Part shown: one piece after another, positions 1 to 5,325 of the stretch
How positions within the stretch are numbered: the first letter of the stretch is position 1
How the letters are laid out: every line of letters starts with the position of its first letter
Source of the DNA: DAOVQB01 sp023128935
Lineage (GTDB): Bacteria > Eisenbacteria > RBG-16-71-46 > CAIMUX01 > WJJG01
Direction of reading: 5' to 3'
Assembly: GCA_030628905.1 (NCBI GenBank)
Contig: DAOVQB010000243.1
Coordinates: 1-5,671, forward strand
Length of the DNA: 5,671 bases
Position numbers and translations under genes: made by a program
Notes under the pieces: generated by a model
The model's input: the letters and a program-made list of their open reading frames with translations, nothing else
What the model was told of the DNA's origin: nothing
Database searches by the model: none

Positions 1-1
1 G

Positions 2-280
2 AAGGGGCGTGACTGGTACGACCTCGTCTGGTACGCAGCGCGGCACCAGGCGGTCAGGATCAGCCACCTCGAATCCCGAATGAGACAATCGGCCGACTAC
101 ACCGGAGATGATCAGCTGACTCTCGACGGGTTGCATACACGACTTCACCGGGCTGTAGACGACCTCGACGTGGAAAAAGCACGCAGTGAAGTGGCGCCCT
201 TCGTCCGTGATCGCCGGGCTCTGGAGGTGTGGTCACGGGACTTCTTCAGACAGATCATTGCGCACATTGCTGCTGTGTGA
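2..280 (+). CDS. AbiEii/AbiGii-type nucleotidyltransferase toxin, C-terminal part only
   Basis: The reading frame is open from the window edge to TGA at 278-280 and gives 92 residues; the N-terminus lies outside. It begins KGRDWYDLVWYAAR, followed by a helix with HLESRMRQS and then LTLDGLHTRL. It closes with DVEKARSEVAPFVRD, RRALEVWS and FFRQII. This order of motifs is the usual C-terminal half of the AbiEii/AbiGii toxin family. Those proteins transfer nucleotides and act as toxins of type IV toxin-antitoxin and abortive-infection systems, normally next to an AbiEi-type antitoxin gene. The nucleotidyltransferase core (G-S and D-x-D motifs) would be upstream of the window, so I cannot say whether the gene is intact. 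No antitoxin gene follows it; if one exists it should be upstream. I see no sign of decay in the visible part. Family assignment is from recalled motif patterns. Confidence 0.85.
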   Translation, partial: KGRDWYDLVWYAARHQAVRISHLESRMRQSADYTGDDQLTLDGLHTRLHRAVDDLDVEKARSEVAPFVRDRRALEVWSRDFFRQIIAHIAAV

Positions 281-318
281 TTTCTGGGCCTCGACATTGA
301 TCTGGCCAACGTGTGTAT

Positions 319-525
319 TTATTGTACGGTCCACTCCGCCGTCGGGTTTGCGGTGGCGTTAAAGTACAGCACACGGCGTCGTTCGCGGGCAAGCACGAGG
401 AAGACAAAGAGGATCTGATTACGTACGGTTTGAACGACGAAGAAGTCAATCGCCACGATGTCCCTGATGTGGTTATTGAGAAAGGCTCGCCAAGTAGGGG
501 AGGGCGGCTTACGGCGAGGGTGGCG
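319..525 (-). pseudogene. Integrase/transposase (rve-type DDE) fragment
   Basis: Reading the minus strand from 525 to the TAA at 319-321 gives 68 residues with no start codon. They include RKPPSPTWRAFLNNH, IRDIVAIDFFVVQT, ILFVFLVLARERRRVLYFN and ATANPTAEWTVQ. This is the pattern of the integrase core of a widespread transposase group. TWR-FL-NH leads into the AIDFF strand that carries the first acidic residue of the DDE triad, and a VLFFNVTANPTAEWT-type segment follows. Only the first part of the catalytic domain survives. There is an in-frame stop just upstream (complement of 526-528) and another after WTVQ, where intact proteins usually continue. The remainder of the DDE core, the N-terminal helix-turn-helix and the element ends are not visible. 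It lies between the AbiEii toxin tail and the promoter of the truncated ATPase, so it probably marks an old insertion. Plus-strand frames over this stretch are shadows. Confidence 0.72.
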
Positions 526-563
526 TCAAGAGCTGTTTCCCTGCCATTCGCGCTTCTGTCTCT

Positions 564-578
564 GCCCCTTGTCGGGGC
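564..578. other. Short GC hairpin next to the -35 element
   Basis: GCCCC at 564-568 and GGGGC at 574-578 can pair across a 5-nt loop (TTGTC). The arm ends exactly where the TTGACG -35 hexamer starts. It could be a weak terminator of upstream transcription or an operator-like site. There is no T tract, so the assignment is open. Confidence 0.3.
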
Positions 579-606
579 TTGACGCGGTGCCGATGTGTAT
601 TATACT
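579..606 (+). promoter_or_regulatory. Sigma70-like promoter
   Basis: TTGACG at 579-584 (five of six bases match the -35 consensus) and TATACT at 601-606 (-10) are separated by 16 bp. An AGGAG Shine-Dalgarno at 621-625 lies 6 nt before the ATG at 632. All three elements line up with the truncated ATPase gene and, through it, the DUF4062 gene. This is the clearest promoter in the window. Confidence 0.62.
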
Positions 607-631
607 AGTTGGCATAACACAGGAGCACGTC

Positions 632-904
632 ATGAATCCCTTCAAGTACGGACAAGTCGTCAGCGCAGGGGACTTCTGCCCCAGGCCCGTGTTGCTGAAG
701 GATCTCGTCGCATGCATCAAGTCTGGGCAAAACGTTGTTCTCCAGGGCGAACGAAGGATGGGGAAGACCTCCCTCATCACCCGAGTTTTGGAGAACACCA
801 CATTCGACGAACGAAACGTGATGGATCAACCACACGCAGCTGTCGGATCTGGAGTTTCCCGGCCCCTGCGGGGCAGGGCCCGCGCCAGTCCAGTCCGCAG
901 CTGA
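632..904 (+). pseudogene. Truncated AAA/P-loop ATPase, N-terminal fragment
   Basis: The ATG at 632 is chosen because AGGAG (621-625) and a promoter precede it. The 90-residue product starts MNPFKYGQVVSAGDFCPRP and continues with LLKDLVACIKSGQNVVLQG. It then carries a complete Walker A motif, GERRMGKTS, at about residues 45-53. This is the N-terminus of the archaeal-type/AAA_16-like ATPases (COG1672-like), usually around 350-450 residues. Those proteins are NTPases often found alone or in defence and STAND-like contexts. Similarity stops at about residue 65 (near 825). The last 25 or so residues (after FDERN) are Arg/Ala/Pro/Gly-rich and do not look like the family. Walker B, sensor and C-terminal regions are missing, so the product could not be a working ATPase. 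The cause appears to be a deletion that fused this start to the tail of another frame. It sits directly upstream of the DUF4062 gene and probably shares its transcript. Confidence 0.65.
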
Positions 905-954
905 TGCAGGCGTTCAACAGACTCGCCTTCGGCACAGCCGAGGAGCCCCGATGA
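865..954 (+). pseudogene. Possible tail of a lost gene overlapping the DUF4062 start
   Basis: A different frame from the ATPase fragment ends SPQLMQAFNRLAFGTAEEPR and stops at 952-954. This stop overlaps the next start as ATGA. The segment looks more protein-like than the ATPase frame does here, and 4-bp stop/start overlaps are typical of translationally coupled operon genes. It may be the true C-terminus of the ATPase or of another gene removed by deletion. I recognise no family, and the upstream limit is arbitrary. Confidence 0.3.
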
Positions 955-2387
955 GCGATCGCATCTTCATCAGCAGTGTACAGAAGGAGCTGCAAGACGA
1001 GCGGAGAACCGTTCGCGATTTCGTCCGCGGGGATGCTCTATTGCGGCGCTTCTTCAATGTTTTCCTTTTCGAAGATCTGCCGGCATCCGATCGCCGGGCT
1101 GATGACGTGTACCTCGATGAAGTGGGGCGTTGCGCCATCTACCTGGGACTCCTGGGCAACGAGTACGGCAGTGAGGATGCTGAGGGGATCTCGCCCACCG
1201 AGCGCGAGTTCGACGCCGCCACGGCGCGGAACAAGGTCCGGCTCATCTTTGTGAAGGGCTCCACCGACGAAGGGCGTGATCCGAAAATGCGCGCGTTCAT
1301 CAGCAAGGCGGGTGGACAGCTGATTCGCCGCCGGTTCACGGGCATTCCCGAGCTGACGGCTGCCCTGTACGCCAGCCTTGTCGAACATCTGGAGCGAACC
1401 GGCAAGCTCCGCAGGCGGCCCTTCGATGCGTCGGCCTGTCCGGAGGCCTCGCTCGAGGACATCTCCGCGGAGAAGGTGCGGTGGTTCCTCGGTAGCGCGC
1501 GCCGCGAACGGAAATACCCACTCGGCGAGGACACGCCGCCGGCAGAGGCGCTGGCCCACCTCAACCTGCTCGACCGCGGACAGCCTAGCCATGCCGCCGT
1601 TCTCTTGTTTGCAGGTCACCCGCAACGTTTCCTGGTCACCTCCGAGGTCAAGTGCCTGCACTTCCACGGCACGGAGGTGCAGAAGCCGATCCCGTCCTAC
1701 CAGGTCTACAAGGGCACGGTGTTCGATCTAGTGGATCAGGCGGTGGACTTCGTGATGTCGAAGATCACCCGCTCCGTGGGCACGCGCGCCCTGGGTCCGC
1801 AGGCGCCGGTCGAGTACGAGCTCCCGCGCGAAGCCGTGGCCGAGGCCATCGTCAACGCAGTGGCGCACCGCGACTACGCCAGCAGCGCCAGTGTGCAGGT
1901 AATGCTCTTTGCCGACCGACTGGAGGTCTGGAACCCCGGAGAGCTGCCGCCGGAGCTGACGCTGGCACAGTTGCGCGTACCGCACGCGTCCATTCCCCGC
2001 AATCCGCTTCTCAGCGAACCACTCTTCCTCGCCCATTACATCGAACGCGCCGGCACCGGCACGCTGGACATGATCGCCCTGTGCCGGGAGGCTGGCTTGC
2101 CCGAGCCCGAGTTCAGGCAGGAAGGCGGGCAGTTCGTGCAGGCTTTGTGGCGGGATTGGCTGACTGCGGACGTGCTGGCTAGCATGGGGCTCAACGAGCG
2201 GCAGACGAAGGTGGTGGTCGCTGCCCAGCGGGAGCGGCGCATCACGAACCAGCGGTATCAGGAAGTCACGGGCGCTGGCCGGACGACCGCCAAGCGCGAC
2301 CTAGATGACCTAGTTCGCAAGGGCCTGTTGGTCCTGATGGGTGCTGGGCGCGGCGCCTACTACGAGGTGCCACGGAAACGGCCATAA
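951..2387 (+). CDS. DUF4062 / GHKL-type ATPase / winged-helix protein
   Basis: This 478-residue protein is apparently complete. The start is ATG 951, with GAGGAG at 940-945 and a 5-nt spacer. Residues 3-145 are a DUF4062 domain (RIFISSVQKELQDER at 4-18, YLGLLGNEYG at 64-73, GISPTEREFD at 79-88, then RLIFVKG). Residues about 155-270 match the linker found in AlbA_2-HATPase proteins (CPEASLEDIS, LLDRG, AVLLFAGHPQRF). Residues about 285-400 are a GHKL ATPase domain of the HATPase_c_4 (RecG-like C-terminal) type. It has the N-box EAIVNAVAHRDY at 298-309, DRLEVWNPGELP at 322-333 and YIERAGTGTLDMI. Residues 415-475 are a winged helix (ITNQRYQEVTGAGRTTAKRDL). In relatives an AlbA_2/Schlafen-type domain occupies the N-terminus; here DUF4062, common in defence-associated proteins, takes its place. 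A DNA-binding, ATP-responsive regulator or defence effector is plausible, but no function is established. It sits downstream of the ATPase fragment and may share its promoter. Confidence 0.85.
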   Translation: MSDRIFISSVQKELQDERRTVRDFVRGDALLRRFFNVFLFEDLPASDRRADDVYLDEVGRCAIYLGLLGNEYGSEDAEGISPTEREFDAATARNKVRLIFVKGSTDEGRDPKMRAFISKAGGQLIRRRFTGIPELTAALYASLVEHLERTGKLRRRPFDASACPEASLEDISAEKVRWFLGSARRERKYPLGEDTPPAEALAHLNLLDRGQPSHAAVLLFAGHPQRFLVTSEVKCLHFHGTEVQKPIPSYQVYKGTVFDLVDQAVDFVMSKITRSVGTRALGPQAPVEYELPREAVAEAIVNAVAHRDYASSASVQVMLFADRLEVWNPGELPPELTLAQLRVPHASIPRNPLLSEPLFLAHYIERAGTGTLDMIALCREAGLPEPEFRQEGGQFVQALWRDWLTADVLASMGLNERQTKVVVAAQRERRITNQRYQEVTGAGRTTAKRDLDDLVRKGLLVLMGAGRGAYYEVPRKRP

Positions 2388-2451
2388 TCGGCTCAATCGG
2401 CTCACCCCGAGGCAGTTCCGGAAATGGCTCATAAATGGCCCAATCGGCTCA
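2386..2451. repeat. Five related decamers, AATCGGCTCA-type
   Basis: AATCGGCTCA occurs at 2386-2395, 2395-2404 and 2442-2451. Variants AAATGGCTCA (2422-2431) and AAATGGCCCA (2433-2442) lie between them, all in the same orientation. They follow the transposase fragment on its 3' side. Multiple subterminal copies of a short motif are typical of transposase binding sites at IS ends, which is the most economical reading. The first copy contains the last bases of the DUF4062 stop codon. Confidence 0.6.
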
Positions 2452-2495
2452 GGAGATACACCTGCCTTGCCGCCGATGGATACGCATGGACTGGA

Positions 2496-2928
2496 TCGCG
2501 CGACCGGCTGGTCCTCGCGGTAAAGGATCAGCTCATCCAGTCGGCCGATGGGGAAGCGCAGATCAACCCGAGCGCCGACGAACCTGGGCGGAACCTCATA
2601 GAAGATGCCATTGACCTTGACCGTGGAGTCGTTACTGACCAGGCGGGTGATGCGCGCCATGAAAGCATGATCGATCTCCTCAGGACCCATGCGCCGGATG
2701 AGGGTTTGCTCGGCACCGGCCAGGAAGCGCCGCAGCGTGGCCCCACTGAAGCGCCGCAACAAACCGTCGGGCAGTTGATGGTGCTGGGCGGCGATGCGTG
2801 CCAGGGTCTGGGCGAGGACCTCATCGGCCAGTGGACGGGTGGTCTCGCCGATCAAGCCGTAGCGGAACACCGCCTCGTCCCTGGGTGTGGGGTGTGGGGC
2901 GTGGGGGTCGACTCTTGTCTTGGATCAT
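2496..2928 (-). pseudogene. Transposase with deleted catalytic core and frameshift
   Basis: On the minus strand an ATG at 2928 has an excellent Shine-Dalgarno (AGGAGGG, complement of 2936-2942, 7 nt away) and begins MIQDKSRPPRPTPH. The family-like sequence RDEAVFRYGLIGE follows one base out of frame, so a single-nucleotide indel lies in the C/A-rich tract around 2880-2905. The next part, RIAAQHHQLP and RRFSGATLRRF, is the N-terminal helix-turn-helix region. It runs directly, near 2726, into FLAGAEQTLIRRMGPEEIDH, then ITRLVSNDSTVKVNG, FYEVPPRFVG and VDLRFPIGRLDEL. That is the Mu-type C-terminal domain of integrase-like transposases. The whole DDE core between them is missing, so the product cannot be catalytic. 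The frame stays open to 2310, reading through the element end into antisense DUF4062 sequence. A short ORF could start at GTG 2870 but has no Shine-Dalgarno. Confidence 0.75.
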
Positions 2929-2965
2929 CCCTCTTCCCTCCTTTTGTTCTTCCTTTTCAGCCATC

Positions 2966-2981
2966 CCGGGGTGGTCCCCGG
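2966..2981. other. GC hairpin CCGGGG-TGGT-CCCCGG
   Basis: Six-base arms (2966-2971 and 2976-2981) pair perfectly around a 4-nt loop. It lies just outside the presumed 5' side of the transposase. No T run follows on the plus strand, though CTTTT precedes it, giving AAAAG after the hairpin on the minus strand. Role unknown; it may be a remnant of the element end or a transcription barrier. Confidence 0.3.
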
Positions 2982-3113
2982 CGCCTGCGGGACAACCATG
3001 TGCCGCGCGGCATCAATTTCGAAGGCGGATCAGGTGGAGGGGCTTCAGGGAGACGTCCCGGAACCGGTCGCGCAGAGGATCGTGGCCGCAGAAGCTCGCC
3101 CGTCACGAAGAAC

Positions 3114-3584
3114 GTGCACCACGGCCTCAAGCACCGAGCCAACCGTGAAGCGGCCACGCCACAGATCGGCCGGCATGACCGACCGCGTCGGGCCCTCGCA
3201 GAAGCGGATCCTCGGAATGGGCAGGTTCTCAAAGATATCGCCGACTGGGTGCAGGACTTCGCTCTCGATCTTCACAACGCCGCACTGGACGACGTGCGGT
3301 ACGCTGATGCGGGAATCGAACTGTGCCGGAAGGTACTGGCCCAGTTCCCCGACGAGGACGAACTCTTCCACGTGAACTTCCGCGCAGATCTCGGCGAGTT
3401 CTACGCCTACGGGGCCCGTCGCGAGGATGTGCCCCCCGACCCACCGCGGGTACAGGTACTGCTTGAGAGCGCCCTCGCTCGACCGGTCAGCAATGCCGCC
3501 GACTACGATCTGCAGAAACGGCTCGATGAACTACGCAACGCCCGTGAGGATGCTGCTGGAGAAGATCCCCAAATCGTCCCCTGA
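3114..3584 (+). pseudogene. TPR-like helical-repeat protein relic (hypothetical)
   Basis: The frame stops at 3584. The protein-like part begins around 3190 with DPRNGQVLKDIADWVQDF, then LHNAALDDVRYADAGIELC, FPDEDELFHVNFRADLGEFYA, VQVLLESALARPVSN and DYDLQKRLDELR. Paired amphipathic helices and the order ADW-QDF / LHNA / FP-EDEL / RADLGEFY / ALARPV-DYDL resemble a family of bacterial TPR-like proteins of unknown function, some linked to SEC-C metal-binding domains. In such proteins I would expect a further helical repeat between GEFYAYGARRE and the PPDPPRVQVLLE helix. Here they are adjacent, suggesting an in-frame internal deletion. No ATG fits. GTG 3114 is the nearest in-frame start and has only weak GAAG upstream; GTG 3000 is another option. 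The sequence before about 3190 is Arg/Gly-rich and unrecognised. It is probably a truncated gene, but a short functional protein cannot be excluded. Confidence 0.45.
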
Positions 3585-3688
3585 CACGGAACCTGCAACG
3601 GAACAGCTCCGCTCTTGCCGTTGGGCATGCAACGTAACAGCACTCCGCTACGCAAGCCTTGGCATCGTTGCGCGCAGCGCGCCAGTGC
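3585..3688. other. Intergenic gap between convergent genes
   Basis: This gap separates the stops of the helical-repeat relic (+) and the membrane protein (-). A weak inverted repeat, CAACGG (3596-3601) with CCGTTG (3618-3623), could form a loose hairpin with a 16-nt loop. No clear terminator with a T tract is visible. Confidence 0.3.
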
Positions 3689-4795
3689 TCACATCATCCG
3701 GATCAGCCCACTCTTGCTCCGCGCTTTCACTCCCGCGAACCAACGGCAAAGTGGATACATCACGATGAGGATGCCCACCCAAGCCAGCAGAGCCGTGCCA
3801 ACATCGCCCTGCTTCCATGGAAGCAAGCCTGTACGCTTTGTGAGTAGGGCGAGCATTGGAATGTGGACTACATAGAAGAAGAATGGAGTTCGGCCGTAGA
3901 CCTCGAATGGATGGAAAAGCCATTTGAGAGGCGGGCCGATCACCATGAAGAGCGCGGAGCATAGCAGCACGAGTCCTGGGAGCAGGAAATTGTGAGCCAG
4001 GCTCGGCGGGTACTTCTGGATGAAGAAGAAGGAAATGGAGCCAATCCGATCCCATGGCATGATGTTCCCATAGCCGGCTGGAACCCGGACCAGCATAAAG
4101 AGCGCAATGGCTGCCAAGGCAGCCAGCAAGGTGTTGCGTATGCGGATTCTCTCGCTGGCGCAATGCCGGAACCACATCTCCCCTGCCACGGATCCGAACG
4201 TAGCCAGGGCAAACCAAGGGAGCACTGGGTATAGGTTCCACTTGCCTGAATCGACAAAGAGTTGCATCAGGCGCATCCCAATCGTCGTTGCTTCCTTATC
4301 GTATGGGATCTGCAGCAAGAGCGGATGGATGAGGATGATCGCGAAGCCCAGCCCCAAGCGTAGCTGCCAGCGGCAATGGGCCACGAGCGCCAAGAGGATG
4401 ATTGATAAGCCGATGGCTGCGATGATGCCATAGTGATCCAGTCGCAGCCTGGCAAACCCACCCCAGCTGGCATTGACCCAGAGCAGTTGCACGAGGATTA
4501 GGAATGCGCCTCGTTTGATGAGGGAGCCCCGTGCCCGCCCGGGGGGGATTCCTTGAGCTATTCGTCGATCCAGCGCCAACCAGACCATCGCCCCGGCCAG
4601 CATGAGGAACCCGGGAGCACAGAGGTAACTCAGATAGCGAATGACGAACTGTCCGGGGGAGTCAAAGAGGAAGTTGTCGTATGTCACGCGCTTCCAGACG
4701 GCGTTGAAGTAGTTGGACGCGTGGTCCAGTCCCATCAATGCGATGATGAGGCCTCGCAACTGATCGATGAAGAGATACCGCCGCCTATCGCTCAC
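3689..4795 (-). CDS. DUF1624 / heparan-alpha-glucosaminide N-acetyltransferase-like membrane protein
   Basis: This is an apparently complete 368-residue polytopic membrane protein. The start is GTG at 4795 (complement), with GGGAGAGGTG just upstream; the alignment of the conserved N-terminus supports it. The N-terminus RRRYLFIDQLRGLIIALMGL (residues 4-23) followed by DHASNYF is the signature of PF07786/DUF1624 (YeiB-like, HGSNAT catalytic-domain-like). It carries the conserved D11, R14-G15 and D24-H25. About ten hydrophobic segments are visible, at roughly 12-28, 50-76, 95-112, 120-140, 146-162, 187-206, 221-238, 268-288, 302-318 and 333-352. FEVYGRTPFFFYVVHIPML near 297-315 is also typical of the family. 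Members are thought to move acyl groups across the cytoplasmic membrane onto sugars or other substrates; the substrate here is unknown. It is transcribed divergently from pgsB and may modify an envelope polymer. That link is only positional. Confidence 0.85.
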   Translation of the reverse strand: MSDRRRYLFIDQLRGLIIALMGLDHASNYFNAVWKRVTYDNFLFDSPGQFVIRYLSYLCAPGFLMLAGAMVWLALDRRIAQGIPPGRARGSLIKRGAFLILVQLLWVNASWGGFARLRLDHYGIIAAIGLSIILLALVAHCRWQLRLGLGFAIILIHPLLLQIPYDKEATTIGMRLMQLFVDSGKWNLYPVLPWFALATFGSVAGEMWFRHCASERIRIRNTLLAALAAIALFMLVRVPAGYGNIMPWDRIGSISFFFIQKYPPSLAHNFLLPGLVLLCSALFMVIGPPLKWLFHPFEVYGRTPFFFYVVHIPMLALLTKRTGLLPWKQGDVGTALLAWVGILIVMYPLCRWFAGVKARSKSGLIRMM

Positions 4796-4871
4796 ACTTC
4801 ACCTCTCCCGCCCAGGGAATCGCCGCTCAGTCAACTGCTGGCCAGCCCCAACCCCCGAAGCCCCTCTACTA

Positions 4872-4901
4872 TAGAGTGAACTCAAGTAGAGTGAATTCAA
4901 G
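4872..4901. repeat. 15-bp tandem duplication TAGAGTGAAYTCAAG
   Basis: Units at 4872-4886 and 4887-4901 differ at one base (C/T). The second contains the palindrome TGAATTCA. It lies 77 bp upstream of the acyltransferase GTG. On the minus strand it supplies TTGAAT and TATAGT-like hexamers, but their 21-bp spacing is poor for a promoter. An operator or a slippage product is possible. Confidence 0.6.
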
Positions 4902-4980
4902 CCTTGCATCACGAATCTGCCCGGCAGAGACCCTCAAGGCTGGAAGATGGATGATCCACCCCAGTACTTCAAGTCCGCAC

Positions 4981-5043
4981 GCCGGAGACACGCCCTAGAG
5001 ACACACGCTGCAGCTACGCCCTAGAGCCACGCGCCGGAGGCAC
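4981..5043. repeat. Paired short direct repeats (GCCGGAG, ACGCCCTAGAG)
   Basis: ACGCCCTAGAG occurs at 4990-5000 and 5016-5026, and GCCGGAG followed by CAC-like bases occurs at 4981-4987 and 5033-5039. The GCCGGAG pair brackets the ACGCCCTAGAG pair. This looks like a degenerate local duplication; no function is apparent. Confidence 0.4.
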
Positions 5044-5076
5044 AGACATAAGAGCCCTGCCAAAGGCTCTATGTCT
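5044..5076. terminator. Strong hairpin, terminator-like
   Basis: AGACAT-a-AGAGCC (5044-5056) pairs with GGCTCT-ATGTCT (5065-5076): twelve base pairs with one bulged A and an 8-nt loop. TTT overlaps its 3' end, but there is no long T run. No gene visibly ends just upstream on either strand, so it could be a terminator of antisense transcription, a structured RNA leader for pgsB, or a small repetitive palindrome of the host genome. Confidence 0.5.
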
Positions 5077-5082
5077 TTCATA

Positions 5083-5154
5083 TGACGCGAGGGCAGGAGG
5101 GGTGGGATTTGCTTCAACTGACGCGAGGGCAGGAGGGATGGGATCTGCTTCAGA
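5083..5154. repeat. 36-bp tandem duplication
   Basis: Unit one (5083-5118) and unit two (5119-5154) both begin TGACGCGAGGGCAGGAGG and differ at only a few positions near the middle and end. The length is a multiple of three, so plus-strand frames show a repeated 12-residue peptide (TRGQEGWDLLQ-like). I regard that as incidental because no start or protein-like context supports it. Confidence 0.8.
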
Positions 5155-5238
5155 GCGGCGGGGTTGGAGAAAACGGTGCAACTTCAGAGTGCAGTGTCGG
5201 TTGGCTGAATCGCTGGTGCGGAAACGCACGTACGATTG

Positions 5239-5284
5239 CCCTCTCTCCTCCCTCCCTCTCTCCCCCCTCCCTCTCTCCTCCCTT
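5239..5284. repeat. 46-nt uninterrupted pyrimidine tract, 15-bp period
   Basis: Every base from 5239 to 5284 is C or T. CCCTCTCTCC recurs at 5239, 5254 and 5269, a 15-bp tandem with three copies. The minus strand is G/A-only with several G runs. Such tracts can form triplex or G-quadruplex structures and are prone to length change by slippage. It ends 122 bp before the pgsB ATG and 41 bp before the proposed promoter. Confidence 0.75.
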
Positions 5285-5325
5285 GTCCTCAGTCCTTCCA
5301 TGGGAACGCGCCCTCAAGCCCCGTG

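Larger units (their letters stand above)
2386..2960 (-). mobile_element. Insertion-sequence remnant with internal deletion
   Basis: The element spans the broken minus-strand transposase (2496-2928), its 5' leader and, on the 3' side, the decamer cluster at 2386-2451, which looks like an IS subterminal repeat array. The left boundary is set where the decamers begin, exactly at the DUF4062 stop codon. The right boundary is approximate, just upstream of the transposase Shine-Dalgarno. I found no matching inverted repeat on the right, so that end may be lost. The total of about 575 bp is far shorter than an autonomous element of this type. Confidence 0.5.

Noticed and set aside
313..582. 89-residue plus-strand ORF containing KHEEDKEDL and DVPDVVIEKG
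   Set aside because: It is the antisense shadow of the integrase fragment; similar acidic ORFs commonly arise opposite this domain.
1038..1667. 209-residue minus-strand ORF opposite the DUF4062 gene
   Set aside because: The opposite strand encodes clearly recognisable DUF4062 motifs; GC-rich coding DNA often leaves long antisense frames open.
2381..2964. GCCAT at 2381-2385 and 2960-2964 as a 5-bp target duplication flanking the IS remnant
   Set aside because: The positions suit the proposed element, but a 5-bp match is easily chance and the two ends show no inverted repeats (AATCGG versus TGAAAA reading inward).
2424..3113. Long N-terminal extension of the helical-repeat ORF
   Set aside because: This part reads antisense to the transposase relic and then through Arg/Gly-rich unrecognised sequence, so it is unlikely to be translated as one protein.
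3045..3371. 108-residue minus-strand ORF
   Set aside because: Much of it is antisense to the conserved part of the helical-repeat relic, and I recognise no family in it.
5083..5154. CRISPR-like array, because the unit is 36 bp
   Set aside because: The two copies abut directly with no spacers, and there are no cas genes in the window.
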